A stretch of 64,000 nt of DNA from Zobellia russellii (GCF_018728565.1 NZ_JACSOI010000001.1:248001-312000), one strand, 5' to 3'. Shown: positions 43,808 to 52,923, counted from the stretch's first letter. Numbers and translations: made by a program. Notes: generated by a model from the letters alone, not told the origin.

Positions 43808-44857
43808 ATGTTAGAAGATAAAAATCAAGAACGCACGTCCCTGGAAAAACTTGGTGAATTTGGCCTTATTGACCATTTGACCAAAAATTTTGATATTACC
43901 CACAATTCCACCATTAAAGGTGTTGGAGATGATGCCGCAGTATTTGACCATAAGGATAAAACCGTCTTAACAACAGATTTACTGATAGAAGGGGTTCATT
44001 TTGACCTCAGCTATATGCCTTTAAAACATTTGGGCTACAAAGCGGTGATGGTAAACTTATCCGATGTGTATGCTATGAATGCAACGGCTACGCAAATAAC
44101 CGTTTCATTGGCCGTTTCTAACCGTTTCCCGTTAGAGGCACTAGAAGAACTATATGCCGGTATTGCCCTTGCTGCAAAGATTTTTAATGTAGACCTTATA
44201 GGAGGAGATACCACATCTTCTACCTCAGGAATGCTTATTAGTATTACCGCGTTAGGAGAGGCAAAAGAAGAGGAACTCACATATCGTGATGGAGCAAAAG
44301 AAAATGATCTTTTAGTTGTTAGCGGAGATTTAGGTGCCGCCTATATGGGTCTCCAGGTATTAGATCGTGAAAAAGAGGTTTTTAAGGTGAATCCCAATAA
44401 TCAACCTGATTTATCGCCCTATTCATACATTGTTGAAAGACAATTAAAACCCGAAGCTAGAAAGGATATTGTTGAACTTTTAAAAAAGTTAGAGGTACGG
44501 CCTACCGCAATGATCGATATAAGTGACGGACTTTCATCAGAAATTCTTCATCTCTGCAAAAACAGTAAAATAGGTTGTAATCTGTTTGAAGAAAAAATTC
44601 CGTTAGACCCTACCGTGATTTCCGCTTGTGAAGAGTTTAATGTAGATAGCACCATGGTAGCCCTAAGTGGAGGGGAAGACTATGAACTTCTTTTTACTAT
44701 TTCACAGAATGATTTCGATAAAATAAAAGGGAATCCCAATTTAACGGTAATTGGTCATATGACCCATGAGAGCGAAGGTGCCCATTTGGTCACAAGAGGC
44801 AATACCAAAATTGAATTGACCGCCCAAGGGTGGAATTCATTCAAATCAAAAGACTAA
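43808..44857 (+). CDS. thiL: thiamine-monophosphate kinase
   Basis: The 349-residue protein has the PurM/ThiL fold: GVGDDAAVFDHKDKTVLTTDLLIEGVHFDLSYMPLKHLGYKAVMVNLSDVYAM in pieces, LIGGDTTSST and IDISDGLSSEILHLC. It phosphorylates thiamine monophosphate to thiamine diphosphate. The start is close to the divergent suf promoter region. An alpha/beta hydrolase gene follows after 9 bp. Confidence 0.95.
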   Translation: MLEDKNQERTSLEKLGEFGLIDHLTKNFDITHNSTIKGVGDDAAVFDHKDKTVLTTDLLIEGVHFDLSYMPLKHLGYKAVMVNLSDVYAMNATATQITVSLAVSNRFPLEALEELYAGIALAAKIFNVDLIGGDTTSSTSGMLISITALGEAKEEELTYRDGAKENDLLVVSGDLGAAYMGLQVLDREKEVFKVNPNNQPDLSPYSYIVERQLKPEARKDIVELLKKLEVRPTAMIDISDGLSSEILHLCKNSKIGCNLFEEKIPLDPTVISACEEFNVDSTMVALSGGEDYELLFTISQNDFDKIKGNPNLTVIGHMTHESEGAHLVTRGNTKIELTAQGWNSFKSKD

Positions 44858-44866
44858 ATCACTTCT

Positions 44867-45904
44867 ATGAAAAAGCGTAATAGATGTAAGTATTGGGCAA
44901 CTAGATTTTTCGCTTTAACCTTAATTACTATCCTATTTTACGCCTGTGCGTCCGTTCCCAAATTATCCAATGAGACGGAATTACTGATCAAAACGGTAAT
45001 TCACGAACCTTTACCCGAAATGGTTAAGGGTAAAACAGGATTTGCCATTTCTGACGGTTGGAAAATTTGGTACGAGCATATCCCAGCTACAAACCCTAAA
45101 AAAGGGACTATTTTATTGGTAATGGGTGCTGCCAACGACGCCCTCACGTGGCCACCGAGTTTTATTTCAAAATTTACCAAAGCCGGTTATGATGTTATAC
45201 GCTATGACCATAGAGGAACAGGCCTCACCCAACGTCTAAAAAAAACGGATAAGGAGTATACTCTTACCAGTATGGCCAATGACCCCATTGCAATTCTTGA
45301 TAGTTTACATATTGAAAAGGCCCATATTGTTGGTGTATCCATGGGTGGTATGATATCTCAAATTGCCGTAATTCAACAAGAAAACCGATTTAAAAGTCTA
45401 ACTTCTATTATGTCTTCCGCAGATTTGTTCGATTCTACTCTGCCAACACCATCTCCCGAAGTTCTTCCAAAAATGATAAGCGCCGTATTAAAATATGGTG
45501 TTTTTGGCGGAAAAAAAGCTCAAATGAAACTTCAGTTTGTTCAAAAAAGAATTTTAATGGGAGAGGCTACGGGCCCTATAGCCAGCAAACCCCTAGCGGA
45601 AGCTGCTCTTTATAATATTGAAAGGCGGGATGGCTTTCATTTTATTGCGGGAAGGCAACATCAAAAAGCGATTGAGACCGCTGAACCAAGATATGATGGC
45701 CTATCAAAATTGAAATTGCCCGTGCTTGTCGTTCACGGTAAGCAAGACCCTGTTATACCTATTGAACATGGAAGAAAAATGGCAAAGGTAATTCCAAAAG
45801 CAGATAGTTTATGGGTAGATAATATGGGGCATGATTTACCCGATGCAAAAATTGACCTCATAAGCGCTAAAATTCTAAAAACAATAGAAGAAAACAACTT
45901 ATAA
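44867..45904 (+). CDS. lipoprotein alpha/beta hydrolase
   Basis: The 345-residue product has a lipobox-like signal end (TILFYACASVP, Cys27) and an alpha/beta hydrolase fold: LVMGAANDALTWPPSFI, YDHRGTGLTQ, nucleophile elbow VGVSMGGMISQ, then LPVLVVHGKQDPVIPIEHG (acidic residue) and MGHDLPDAK (catalytic His). It is probably an envelope-anchored esterase or peptidase-type hydrolase. It lies 9 bp after thiL and may be co-transcribed. No thiamine link is visible. Confidence 0.85.
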   Translation: MKKRNRCKYWATRFFALTLITILFYACASVPKLSNETELLIKTVIHEPLPEMVKGKTGFAISDGWKIWYEHIPATNPKKGTILLVMGAANDALTWPPSFISKFTKAGYDVIRYDHRGTGLTQRLKKTDKEYTLTSMANDPIAILDSLHIEKAHIVGVSMGGMISQIAVIQQENRFKSLTSIMSSADLFDSTLPTPSPEVLPKMISAVLKYGVFGGKKAQMKLQFVQKRILMGEATGPIASKPLAEAALYNIERRDGFHFIAGRQHQKAIETAEPRYDGLSKLKLPVLVVHGKQDPVIPIEHGRKMAKVIPKADSLWVDNMGHDLPDAKIDLISAKILKTIEENNL

Positions 45905-46100
45905 GATTCTGTAAAATAGACTATTACGAACTATTTGGAAAGGCATAAAAACAAAAAATTCCCGAAAATAAAGGACATACCTAACTTATACTGTTGTGGG
46001 GCGAACGACAGTGGAGAACGAGGCTGTTTCCTAAATTTCCGGAAATAAGTTTAAAATCCCGATGCCAATAACGGTTCAGGATTTCGGTGCCAAAGCATAG

Positions 46101-46319
46101 TTAAGCGGCATGCTCTGCTGCCCTATGTCTTTTCTGAAATATATTTTCTAAGGTTTTATTAATATCCTGCAGTTCCGGAGTAAGCGTTGAAAGGTTTCCA
46201 CTTACGTCTGTTGTAACTTGTTTTCCACAATGGATACATTTGTACTCTTTAATGTGGAGGGTCACTTTTTTTGACACCGTGTAGTGATGCCCGAATAAAC
46301 TGCAAAAAAACTTCTTCAT
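46101..46319 (-). CDS. small Cys/His-rich protein (72 aa), zinc-ribbon-like, unknown function
   Basis: The best start is ATG 46319 (MKKFFCSLFGHHYTVSKK); a further ATG eight codons upstream is possible. An early CSLFGHH and a later YKCIHCGKQ (CxxC) give a potential metal-binding knuckle, followed by a polar helical tail ending HRAAEHAA. I do not recognise the family. The 360-bp region upstream contains four TTCATCGA sites on the same strand, suggesting regulated expression. Confidence 0.6.
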   Translation of the reverse strand: MKKFFCSLFGHHYTVSKKVTLHIKEYKCIHCGKQVTTDVSGNLSTLTPELQDINKTLENIFQKRHRAAEHAA

Positions 46320-46343
46320 GGTTGTAGGTTTAAAACGCATCAT

Positions 46344-46702
46344 CGGCTTTTGGGAAGCCGCTTACTGCAAATTTGGGTCTATACTTTTTAGTGATTTTTA
46401 GGCACTCTTTCTACTTGAACGCTACCATATCTTTTTTTATTGGGCAAGGTCTTACGATTGTGCCGTTTTTTCGATGAAATACATTTTATTCGATGAACAA
46501 CACCTTAATATCGGCTTCCCGTACATTTGTTATCAGGTGAATTTACGGTATCTTTCCGCGATTTTATGTTAGGACTAGTACATCTTGTTTTTTAGCTTGC
46601 CGTTCGTCGATCTCGATGAATGACCATCTAAATTTTCGATGAAGTACAACAATCCAATAGACAAATAGAAATGGTTCATCTTTGTATTTCTAATTACGTT
46701 TT
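46344..46702. other. intergenic region with cluster of TTCATCGA sites
   Basis: Read on the minus strand, TTCATCGA occurs at 46471-46478, 46490-46497, 46613-46620 and 46636-46643, i.e. two pairs with periods of 19 and 23 bp. A plus-strand TTCGTCGA lies at 46603-46610. No gene is apparent. The sites are upstream of both the small Cys/His protein (minus strand) and brnQ (plus strand). The same 7-8-mer is the distal element of the small-RNA promoters. Confidence 0.55.
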
Positions 46703-47983
46703 ATGCTAACAAAGGAAACTAGAGAGGTACTGGTTACCGCTTTTGCATTGTTCTCATTATTCTTTGGGGCCGGTAACCTCATACTACCTCCACTTCTAGG
46801 CAACAAAGCCGGAAATCTATGGTGGTTGGTGGCTTTGGGGTTTTGTGCTTCCGCGGTACTCATTCCCATTATGGGCATTATGGCACATGCCAAATTACAG
46901 GGGACAATTTTTGACTTTGGAAAAAAAGTTTCACCCGCTTTTAGTCTCATCTACTCTTTACTTATCTACGCGATTTCCATAAGCCTGCCCTCACCACGTA
47001 CGGCAGCGGTTACGCATGAGATGGCCATTCAGCCCTTTTTTGATTCACCTCCACTGTTAACCAGTATTATATATTTTGCGCTTGTTTTTGTATTTGTCAT
47101 TAACCGTTCTCAAATACTGAATATTCTAGGAAAGCTTTTGACCCCAGCTATAATTTTGATTTTGTTCCTTATAATAGGTACGGCTATATTTTCCTATGAT
47201 TTTACTTTTAGCGATACTGTATTTCAGAATCCGTTTTCAGATGGCATTCTTGAAGGTTACCAAACTTTTGATGCTATAGGCGCGGTTGTGGTGGGTGGCG
47301 TAATTATTATTTCAATCAACCTGAAGAAAAAAGATGCTACTTACGAAGAAAAGAAAGTTCTGATCAGACGTTCGGGCTGGTTAGCCGGACTCAGTCTGCT
47401 ACTTATTTATACCGGACTCATCATTACAGGTGCTTTGATGCACGGCGAATTCAATGCAGATATTTCACGTACGGCCTTACTTAGTGGCATTAGCACCAAA
47501 ACCTTGGGTAATACCGCCAATCTATTTTTGAGCATTCTGGTAAGCCTAGCCTGTTTTACCACCGCAGTGGGAATTGTAACCGGTACGGCAGATTTTATAA
47601 AATACAGGTTTCACGATTCACAAGCCGTATATTTAACTACCGCCATACTGGGTTGTATTTTAGGTGTGGTCATGGGCCAGTTTAATGTGGGGTACATTAT
47701 TGCCGTTGCACTGCCCACACTAATGTTCATATACCCTATTACCATTGTGCTTATTCTTTTAAATATAGTGCCGGAAAAGTTTGCATCTGAAAAAGTATTC
47801 AGAGCAGTGGTTTTACTTACCGTAATTTTCAGTGTTCCGGATTTTTTAGGAAGTATTGGTTTTACCGAAGCCTTATCCGAGGTTCAAGGGTATATTCCTT
47901 TAAGTGGATATAGCCTGGGATGGGTATTGCCGGCAGGGGTGGCTTTTATAATGGTCAATCTTCTAGATAAATCACGGACATAA
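46703..47983 (+). CDS. brnQ: branched-chain amino acid:cation symporter (LIVCS/BrnQ family)
   Basis: The 426-residue protein has about 12 membrane helices and the family's opening motif (FALFSLFFGAGNLILPPLLG), ISISLPSPRTAAVTHEMAIQPFF and GYQTFDAIGAVVVGGVII. It imports leucine, isoleucine and valine with Na+ or H+. It is a single gene, preceded by a site cluster shared with a divergent small gene. Confidence 0.94.
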   Translation: MLTKETREVLVTAFALFSLFFGAGNLILPPLLGNKAGNLWWLVALGFCASAVLIPIMGIMAHAKLQGTIFDFGKKVSPAFSLIYSLLIYAISISLPSPRTAAVTHEMAIQPFFDSPPLLTSIIYFALVFVFVINRSQILNILGKLLTPAIILILFLIIGTAIFSYDFTFSDTVFQNPFSDGILEGYQTFDAIGAVVVGGVIIISINLKKKDATYEEKKVLIRRSGWLAGLSLLLIYTGLIITGALMHGEFNADISRTALLSGISTKTLGNTANLFLSILVSLACFTTAVGIVTGTADFIKYRFHDSQAVYLTTAILGCILGVVMGQFNVGYIIAVALPTLMFIYPITIVLILLNIVPEKFASEKVFRAVVLLTVIFSVPDFLGSIGFTEALSEVQGYIPLSGYSLGWVLPAGVAFIMVNLLDKSRT

Positions 47984-48010
47984 AACCACCCCTGTCAACT
48001 AATACATATT

Positions 48011-49303
48011 TTACTTATTCATCAACTCTTCAATTTCCTCCACTTCAATAGGAATGTTGGCCATTAAGTTAAACGGTTCTCCTTTTTCTTGAATCACCAC
48101 ATCATCCTCTATACGAATGCCCATTTTTTCCTCTGGGATATAGATGCCGGGCTCCACGGTAAAGACCATATTGGCTTCCATTGGTTGCTTCAGTTCCCCA
48201 TAATCATGAGTATTTAATCCAATATGGTGACTGGTACCGTGCATGAAGTATTTTTTATAGGCGGGCCAGTCTTTATTTTCATTCTGAACATCGGCTTTAT
48301 CCAATAGCCCCAAGCCTAAAAGTTCTGAAGTCATCAGTTTTCCACACTCTACATGATAGTCCGCCCAAATTGTTCCGGGTACCAGCATTTTAGTCGCTTC
48401 GTTCTTTACGCGCAGAACAGCTTCGTACACTTCTTTCTGTCGCGGGGTAAATTTTCCGTTAACGGGAATTGTTCTAGTCAGGTCTGAAGAATAATTGGCA
48501 TATTCCGCCGCTGTATCCATCAAAATTAAATCGCCACTTTTACACTGTTGGTTGTTTTCAACATAATGTAGAACATTGGCATTATTACCCGACGCAATTA
48601 TAGGTGAATACGCAAAACCCTTAGAACGGTTGCGAATAAATTCATGCAATAATTCCGCCTCTATCTCATACTCCCAAACACCGGGCTTTGTAAAGCTCAA
48701 CACGCGACGGAACCCCTTATCCGTAATGTTACACGCCGTCTGCATCAGTTCTATTTCTTCGGGTTCTTTTACACCTCTTATCTTTTGTAAAATTGGATTG
48801 CTCTTAGCTACCTTATGTGCAGGGAACTTTTGCTTACAATCAATTATAAAGCGGTCCTCACGGGTTTGTGTTTCAACCGCTTGTCTGTAGTGCTCATTGG
48901 TATTAAAGTAGATGGTATCTGCCTCGGTCATCAAATCAAAAAATACCTTGTCAAAATCCTGTAACCAATAAATGGTTTCAATTCCCGAGACTTCCGTAGC
49001 TTTCTCTTTCGTTAGTTTTTCACCTTCCCAAACGGCAATATGGGCATTGGTTTCTCTTACGAAAAGTATTTCACGATGTTTCTTGGAAAGTGCGTCCGGG
49101 AAAAGAACCAATATCGTTTCTTCCTGATCCGCGCCACTTAAATAAAATAGGTCCCTATGCTGCTCAAAAGGCAAGGTGCTATCCGCACCTATTGGGTAAA
49201 TATCATTAGAGTTAAAAACAGCAATACTTTTAGGTTGCATTGCGGCCATAAACTTCTTTCTGTTTTTAATAAAAAGACTACTCTTTATTTGATCGTACTT
49301 CAT
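48011..49303 (-). CDS. pepP: Xaa-Pro aminopeptidase
   Basis: The protein (430 residues from ATG 49303; a GTG 15 codons upstream is possible but less likely) has an N-terminal aminopeptidase P domain and a pita-bread catalytic domain. Its metal ligands are seen in LMDTAAEYANYSSDLTRTIPV (two Asp), MHGTSHHIGLNTHD (His), FTVEPGIYIP (Glu) and GIRIEDDVVI (Glu). It removes N-terminal residues preceding proline. It lies convergent with brnQ and divergent from the BNR-repeat protein. Confidence 0.94.
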   Translation of the reverse strand: MKYDQIKSSLFIKNRKKFMAAMQPKSIAVFNSNDIYPIGADSTLPFEQHRDLFYLSGADQEETILVLFPDALSKKHREILFVRETNAHIAVWEGEKLTKEKATEVSGIETIYWLQDFDKVFFDLMTEADTIYFNTNEHYRQAVETQTREDRFIIDCKQKFPAHKVAKSNPILQKIRGVKEPEEIELMQTACNITDKGFRRVLSFTKPGVWEYEIEAELLHEFIRNRSKGFAYSPIIASGNNANVLHYVENNQQCKSGDLILMDTAAEYANYSSDLTRTIPVNGKFTPRQKEVYEAVLRVKNEATKMLVPGTIWADYHVECGKLMTSELLGLGLLDKADVQNENKDWPAYKKYFMHGTSHHIGLNTHDYGELKQPMEANMVFTVEPGIYIPEEKMGIRIEDDVVIQEKGEPFNLMANIPIEVEEIEELMNK

Positions 49304-49670
49304 ATCAATTTTGAATTTTATCAAAATTAATGATTTACAAGAACCCACAAATGGTAAGACCCCAAAGGTTTGTTAAAACCTTTGGGGTCCCTAATTAAAG
49401 TTGGTTATGTTACTTGTTTTAAAACCTGTGGTGAACAGGTCAAATATTTTACTGAAAAAGGACGTTTAAACTGGTTTTTAGCTTCATCCTCTTGAATAAA
49501 TTAACAAAAATTTAAGTTAGGACACAACAGAAATTGTAAATTTTAACTGTTTCCTCGTTAACTGTTAGTATATGACGGTTTACTTGTAAGTTTTATCTGT
49601 ATTTCTTAGGGTTAAGTGCAAATTATAACTCAGTTTTAGTAACTTTCCGTTACGTAGAAAACTGATTATC
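49304..49670. other. intergenic region between pepP and the BNR-repeat gene
   Basis: The main visible element is a perfect 14-bp stem with 4-nt loop at 49358-49389. A shorter inverted repeat (ACCTGT...ACAGGT) lies around 49426-49442. Otherwise it is AT-rich and probably contains both divergent promoters. Confidence 0.5.
49358..49389. repeat. perfect 14-bp inverted repeat (hairpin) upstream of pepP
   Basis: GACCCCAAAGGTTT, loop GTTA, AAACCTTTGGGGTC. Neither side has the T-run of an intrinsic terminator. It lies 55 bp upstream of the pepP ATG, where it could be a 5' leader structure or protein site. Confidence 0.6.
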
Positions 49671-52535
49671 ATGAGACTTTTTGGCCTATCCTTCCTCTTG
49701 CTTTTTTGGCTTACCGGCAACGCACAAAATATGCCTAGTTCATACGAAGCTGTTCAGCAAGGGCTTCAGCTTAAGAAGCAAATGGGTACCACTTCTTTAG
49801 TAAAGAACATCCCTTTAAAAAATATTGGTCCGTCTGTTATGAGCGGCAGGGTTGTTGATCTAGATGTTAATCCTGAAAATCCCATAGAATTTTATGTAGC
49901 GTATGCCAGTGGCGGGTTATGGTACACCAACAATAATGGAACTTCTTTTTCTCCTATAATGGATTCCTCGGAAACCCAGAATATTGGCGATATTGCCGTT
50001 CACTGGAAAACAGGCACAATTTGGGTGGGAACAGGCGAAAACAACGCCTCTAGATCCTCTTACTCGGGAGTGGGAATTTTAAAATCAATCGATCAAGGAA
50101 AAACATGGCAGAATGTTGGGTTAAAAGACTCCCACCACATTGGACGTATTCTTATAAATGACAACAACCCAAATGAGGTAGTTATAGGTGTTACAGGCCA
50201 CTTATATTCACCAAATACCGAAAGAGGCGTCTACAAAACTACAGACGGTGGCAAGACATGGAAAAAAACATTGTTCATAAGTGACACGGCCGGGATAATA
50301 GATATTGCTCAGGTACCGGGCAATTTTAATATCCTTTACGCCTCCGCATGGGAAAAAGATAGAAAAGCATGGGATTTTCTTGGCAGTGGAAACGATTCGG
50401 GCATTTACAAAAGTAACGATAGCGGAAGTTCATGGACAAAAATCTCAAATGACGGAAGCGGTTTTCCTACCGGTTATGGGGTTGGCCGTATTGGGTTGGC
50501 CGTATTTGATGAAAACACGGTGTATGCTTTTCTAGACAATCAGGAACATCGGGAGAAAACTGAAAAGCCCGAAAAAAAATCCAATGAACTGTCAAAAGAA
50601 GATTTTAAGTCGATGTCTGAAATCGATTTTCTAAAAATTGATGACAAGAAACTGAACGCCTTTCTAAAAACAAATAATTTTCAGGAAAAATACCGTGCTG
50701 AAAATGTGAAACAAATGATTCGCAGCGGTGTAGCTAAACCGGCAGACATCACTAAATACCTGGAAAATGCGAATTCCGCTCTTTTTGACACGCCCGTAAT
50801 CGGTGCAGAGGTATACCAGAGTAATGATGGAGGAAAATCATGGCAAAAACAAAACGAAGATTATATTGATGGTCTATTGTACAGTTACGGATATTATTTT
50901 GGTGAAATACGGGTAGACCCCAACGATGTAAACAAAATATATTTGGGAGGAGTACCCATAATAAAATCTGCAGATGGAGGCAAAACCTACACTTCTATAA
51001 ACGGTGATAACGTACATGCCGATCACCATGCACTATGGGTCAATCCACATATGCCGGGCCATCTAATCAATGGCAATGACGGTGGTGTTAATATTTCTTA
51101 TGATGATGGGGAAAACTGGATCAAGAACAACTCGCCCACAGTAGGCCAATTCTATGCGATAAATGTAGATAATCAAGAGCCCTATCATGTATATGGGGGT
51201 CTACAGGACAATGGGGTATGGGAAGGCGCCCATAATGCAGAGGAAAACAAAAAATGGCACCAAACGGGAGATTACCCGTGGAAATCCCTAATGGGAGGCG
51301 ATGGTATGCAAATAGAAATAGATAACCGCAACCATAATACCGTCTACACCGGATATCAATTTGGTAATTATTACAGGATTAATAAGAACAGCGGAAAACG
51401 ATACTATATTCAACCAAAGCATGAATTGGGCGAGGCTCCGTACCGGTTTAATTGGCAAACCCCAATTTTGCTTTCACCACACAACCAAGATATTCTTTAC
51501 TTGGGCAGCAACAAACTTCATCGTTCCATGAATCAAGGAGATGATTGGGAAACGATATCGCCAGACCTTACCCACGGTGGAAAACGGGGCAATGTGGCCT
51601 ACGGAACACTCACTACCTTATCGGAATCGCCTTTCTCCTTTGGCCTTTTGTACGCGGGAAGTGATGACGGACTCGTTTATGTTTCAAAGGATGGAGGAAG
51701 CAACTGGGAGAACATTTCAAAAAACATAGATGAAATTCAAACGGATGCCAAGCTTTGGGTGAGCCGTATTGTCGCGTCCAAACATAAAAAAGAGCGTGTA
51801 TATCTCTGTTTAAACGGTTACAGGTGGGATGATTTTACACCTTATATTTTTAAAAGCGACAACTATGGAAAAACTTGGAAAACCATTGCAACTGGTATTC
51901 CTACGGCTGCGGTGAACGTAATTGTTGAAGACCCTGAAAACGAAAACCTTCTTTTTGTTGGAACCGATAATGGTCTTTACGTATCTTTTGATCAAGGGAG
52001 TTCTTGGGAGTTTTTTCAAAACGGAATGCCCAATGTGGCCGTTCATGATTTGGTAATTCAACCGGAAGCCAAGCATCTTTTAGTTGGTACGCACGGGCGA
52101 AGTATTTATAAAGCAGCTATTTCGGTTCTTCAAAAAATGACTCCTGAACTACTTAAAAAAGAGTTGGTGGTTTTTGGTTTGGAGAATATCAAACACTCTA
52201 AAAATTGGGGCAACCCGCCAAGCACTTGGGCAAAAGCTAGCACACCGGGTCTTGATATTACTTTTTATAGTGCTGAAGCCAATTCATTTGAAGCTGTTAT
52301 TACCTCTGACCAAGGTGTAATTGTGAGTAAGGCGGAACTAAAAGCGGATAAGGGCCTTAATATACTTTCGTATGATCTAGCCTTTACAGATGCCGGAAAA
52401 GCAGCTTTTGAAAAAAAGAGCAAAACAAATCTAGAGACTGCAAAGGACGGAAAAATCTATTTGTCCAAAGGGAAATATACGGTTCAATTAAAAGGTAGCG
52501 GAAAATCTTCAGAAGTAACGTTTACTATTGATTGA
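49671..52535 (+). CDS. secreted BNR/Asp-box repeat protein (VPS10/sortilin-like beta-propeller)
   Basis: The 954-residue protein has a signal peptide (FLLLFWLTGNAQ) and about ten Asp-box motifs of the S-x-D-x-G-x-T-W type (SIDQGKTW, TTDGGKTW, SNDSGSSW, SNDGGKSW, SADGGKTY, SYDDGENW, SMNQGDDW, SKDGGSNW, SDNYGKTW, SFDQGSSW). This is the multi-bladed propeller of VPS10/sortilin-like and exo-glycosidase-like proteins. A helical insertion (around 295-375) splits the propeller. The last ~130 residues form a separate beta domain. It is often annotated as a glycosyl hydrolase, but no catalytic residues can be assigned. Confidence 0.88.
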   Translation: MRLFGLSFLLLFWLTGNAQNMPSSYEAVQQGLQLKKQMGTTSLVKNIPLKNIGPSVMSGRVVDLDVNPENPIEFYVAYASGGLWYTNNNGTSFSPIMDSSETQNIGDIAVHWKTGTIWVGTGENNASRSSYSGVGILKSIDQGKTWQNVGLKDSHHIGRILINDNNPNEVVIGVTGHLYSPNTERGVYKTTDGGKTWKKTLFISDTAGIIDIAQVPGNFNILYASAWEKDRKAWDFLGSGNDSGIYKSNDSGSSWTKISNDGSGFPTGYGVGRIGLAVFDENTVYAFLDNQEHREKTEKPEKKSNELSKEDFKSMSEIDFLKIDDKKLNAFLKTNNFQEKYRAENVKQMIRSGVAKPADITKYLENANSALFDTPVIGAEVYQSNDGGKSWQKQNEDYIDGLLYSYGYYFGEIRVDPNDVNKIYLGGVPIIKSADGGKTYTSINGDNVHADHHALWVNPHMPGHLINGNDGGVNISYDDGENWIKNNSPTVGQFYAINVDNQEPYHVYGGLQDNGVWEGAHNAEENKKWHQTGDYPWKSLMGGDGMQIEIDNRNHNTVYTGYQFGNYYRINKNSGKRYYIQPKHELGEAPYRFNWQTPILLSPHNQDILYLGSNKLHRSMNQGDDWETISPDLTHGGKRGNVAYGTLTTLSESPFSFGLLYAGSDDGLVYVSKDGGSNWENISKNIDEIQTDAKLWVSRIVASKHKKERVYLCLNGYRWDDFTPYIFKSDNYGKTWKTIATGIPTAAVNVIVEDPENENLLFVGTDNGLYVSFDQGSSWEFFQNGMPNVAVHDLVIQPEAKHLLVGTHGRSIYKAAISVLQKMTPELLKKELVVFGLENIKHSKNWGNPPSTWAKASTPGLDITFYSAEANSFEAVITSDQGVIVSKAELKADKGLNILSYDLAFTDAGKAAFEKKSKTNLETAKDGKIYLSKGKYTVQLKGSGKSSEVTFTID

Positions 52536-52549
52536 CCCAGAACACAGCG

Positions 52550-52722
52550 AAAAAAAAGAAAGCCCCATATCGGGGCTTTTCTTTTTAAGTAGGTTTTTAA
52601 ACTTTCCGGTGGGGACCGGTATTTTCTATAAGCTTCTGTAGGTTAAGTAGCGGACTTGGGATTCGTTACTTGTTTCGGTTAAGTTCAAGAGTAGATTTGG
52701 GGTCATTACTATCACTTAATTA
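52550..52722 (-). ncRNA. predicted small RNA, unit 4 (about 170 nt)
   Basis: The minus-strand body shares about 75 nt with units 1 and 2: TTAAGTGATAG, AATGACCCCAAATC, CTTGAACTTAACC and GAAACAAGTAACGAATCCCAA. It then has its own ~75-nt stretch, CCTACTT, and an AGCCCC/GGGGCT terminator with a T-rich tail. Sharing with units 18 kb away, together with its promoter array, shows that the family is dispersed, not only tandem. Confidence 0.6.
52561..52577. terminator. bidirectional terminator between BNR-protein gene and RNA unit 4
   Basis: AGCCCC and GGGGCT with a 5-nt loop. Plus strand: TTTTCTTTTT tail for the BNR gene. Minus strand: TTCTTTTTTT tail for RNA unit 4. Confidence 0.85.
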
Positions 52723-52727
52723 CACTG

Positions 52728-52822
52728 TAAACTTACGGACGATTTCTCATTCGCCTAAATTATTGTTGTGAACTCATCCAAGTCTGTTGTGAAAAATACA
52801 AGCGGCTCATTTCACCGATGAA
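52728..52822 (-). promoter_or_regulatory. promoter and activator-site array of RNA unit 4
   Basis: On the minus strand: TTCATCGG (complement of 52815-52822), then 21 bp, TTCACAACA (complement of 52785-52793), 12 bp, TTCACAACA (complement of 52764-52772), 4 bp, TTTAG, 19 bp and TAAGTTTA (complement of 52728-52735). The 12-bp spacer differs from unit 1 at several bases while both repeats are perfect. The distal element is one base nearer than in units 1-3. Confidence 0.72.
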
Positions 52823-52862
52823 ATGCTATCAAGCGCTAATTAAATTTCCTAAAGTCCGAAAT

Positions 52863-52890
52863 AAAAAAAGCCCCTGCGAACTGCAGGGGC
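52863..52890 (-). terminator. intrinsic terminator of the PfpI gene
   Basis: GCCCCTGC (52870-52877), loop GAACT, GCAGGGGC (52883-52890) and a minus-strand run of seven T. It ends transcription from the PfpI gene before RNA unit 4, so unit 4 must have its own promoter. Confidence 0.9.
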
Positions 52891-52923
52891 CATAATTTAA
52901 TCACGGTTAGCTACACTTTATTC

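Larger units (their letters stand above)
52536..52923. other. 388-bp intergenic region with fourth RNA-like unit
   Basis: Between the converging BNR-protein and PfpI genes lie a bidirectional terminator (52561-52577), an RNA unit on the minus strand (promoter array 52728-52822) and the terminator of the PfpI gene (52863-52890). Confidence 0.8.
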
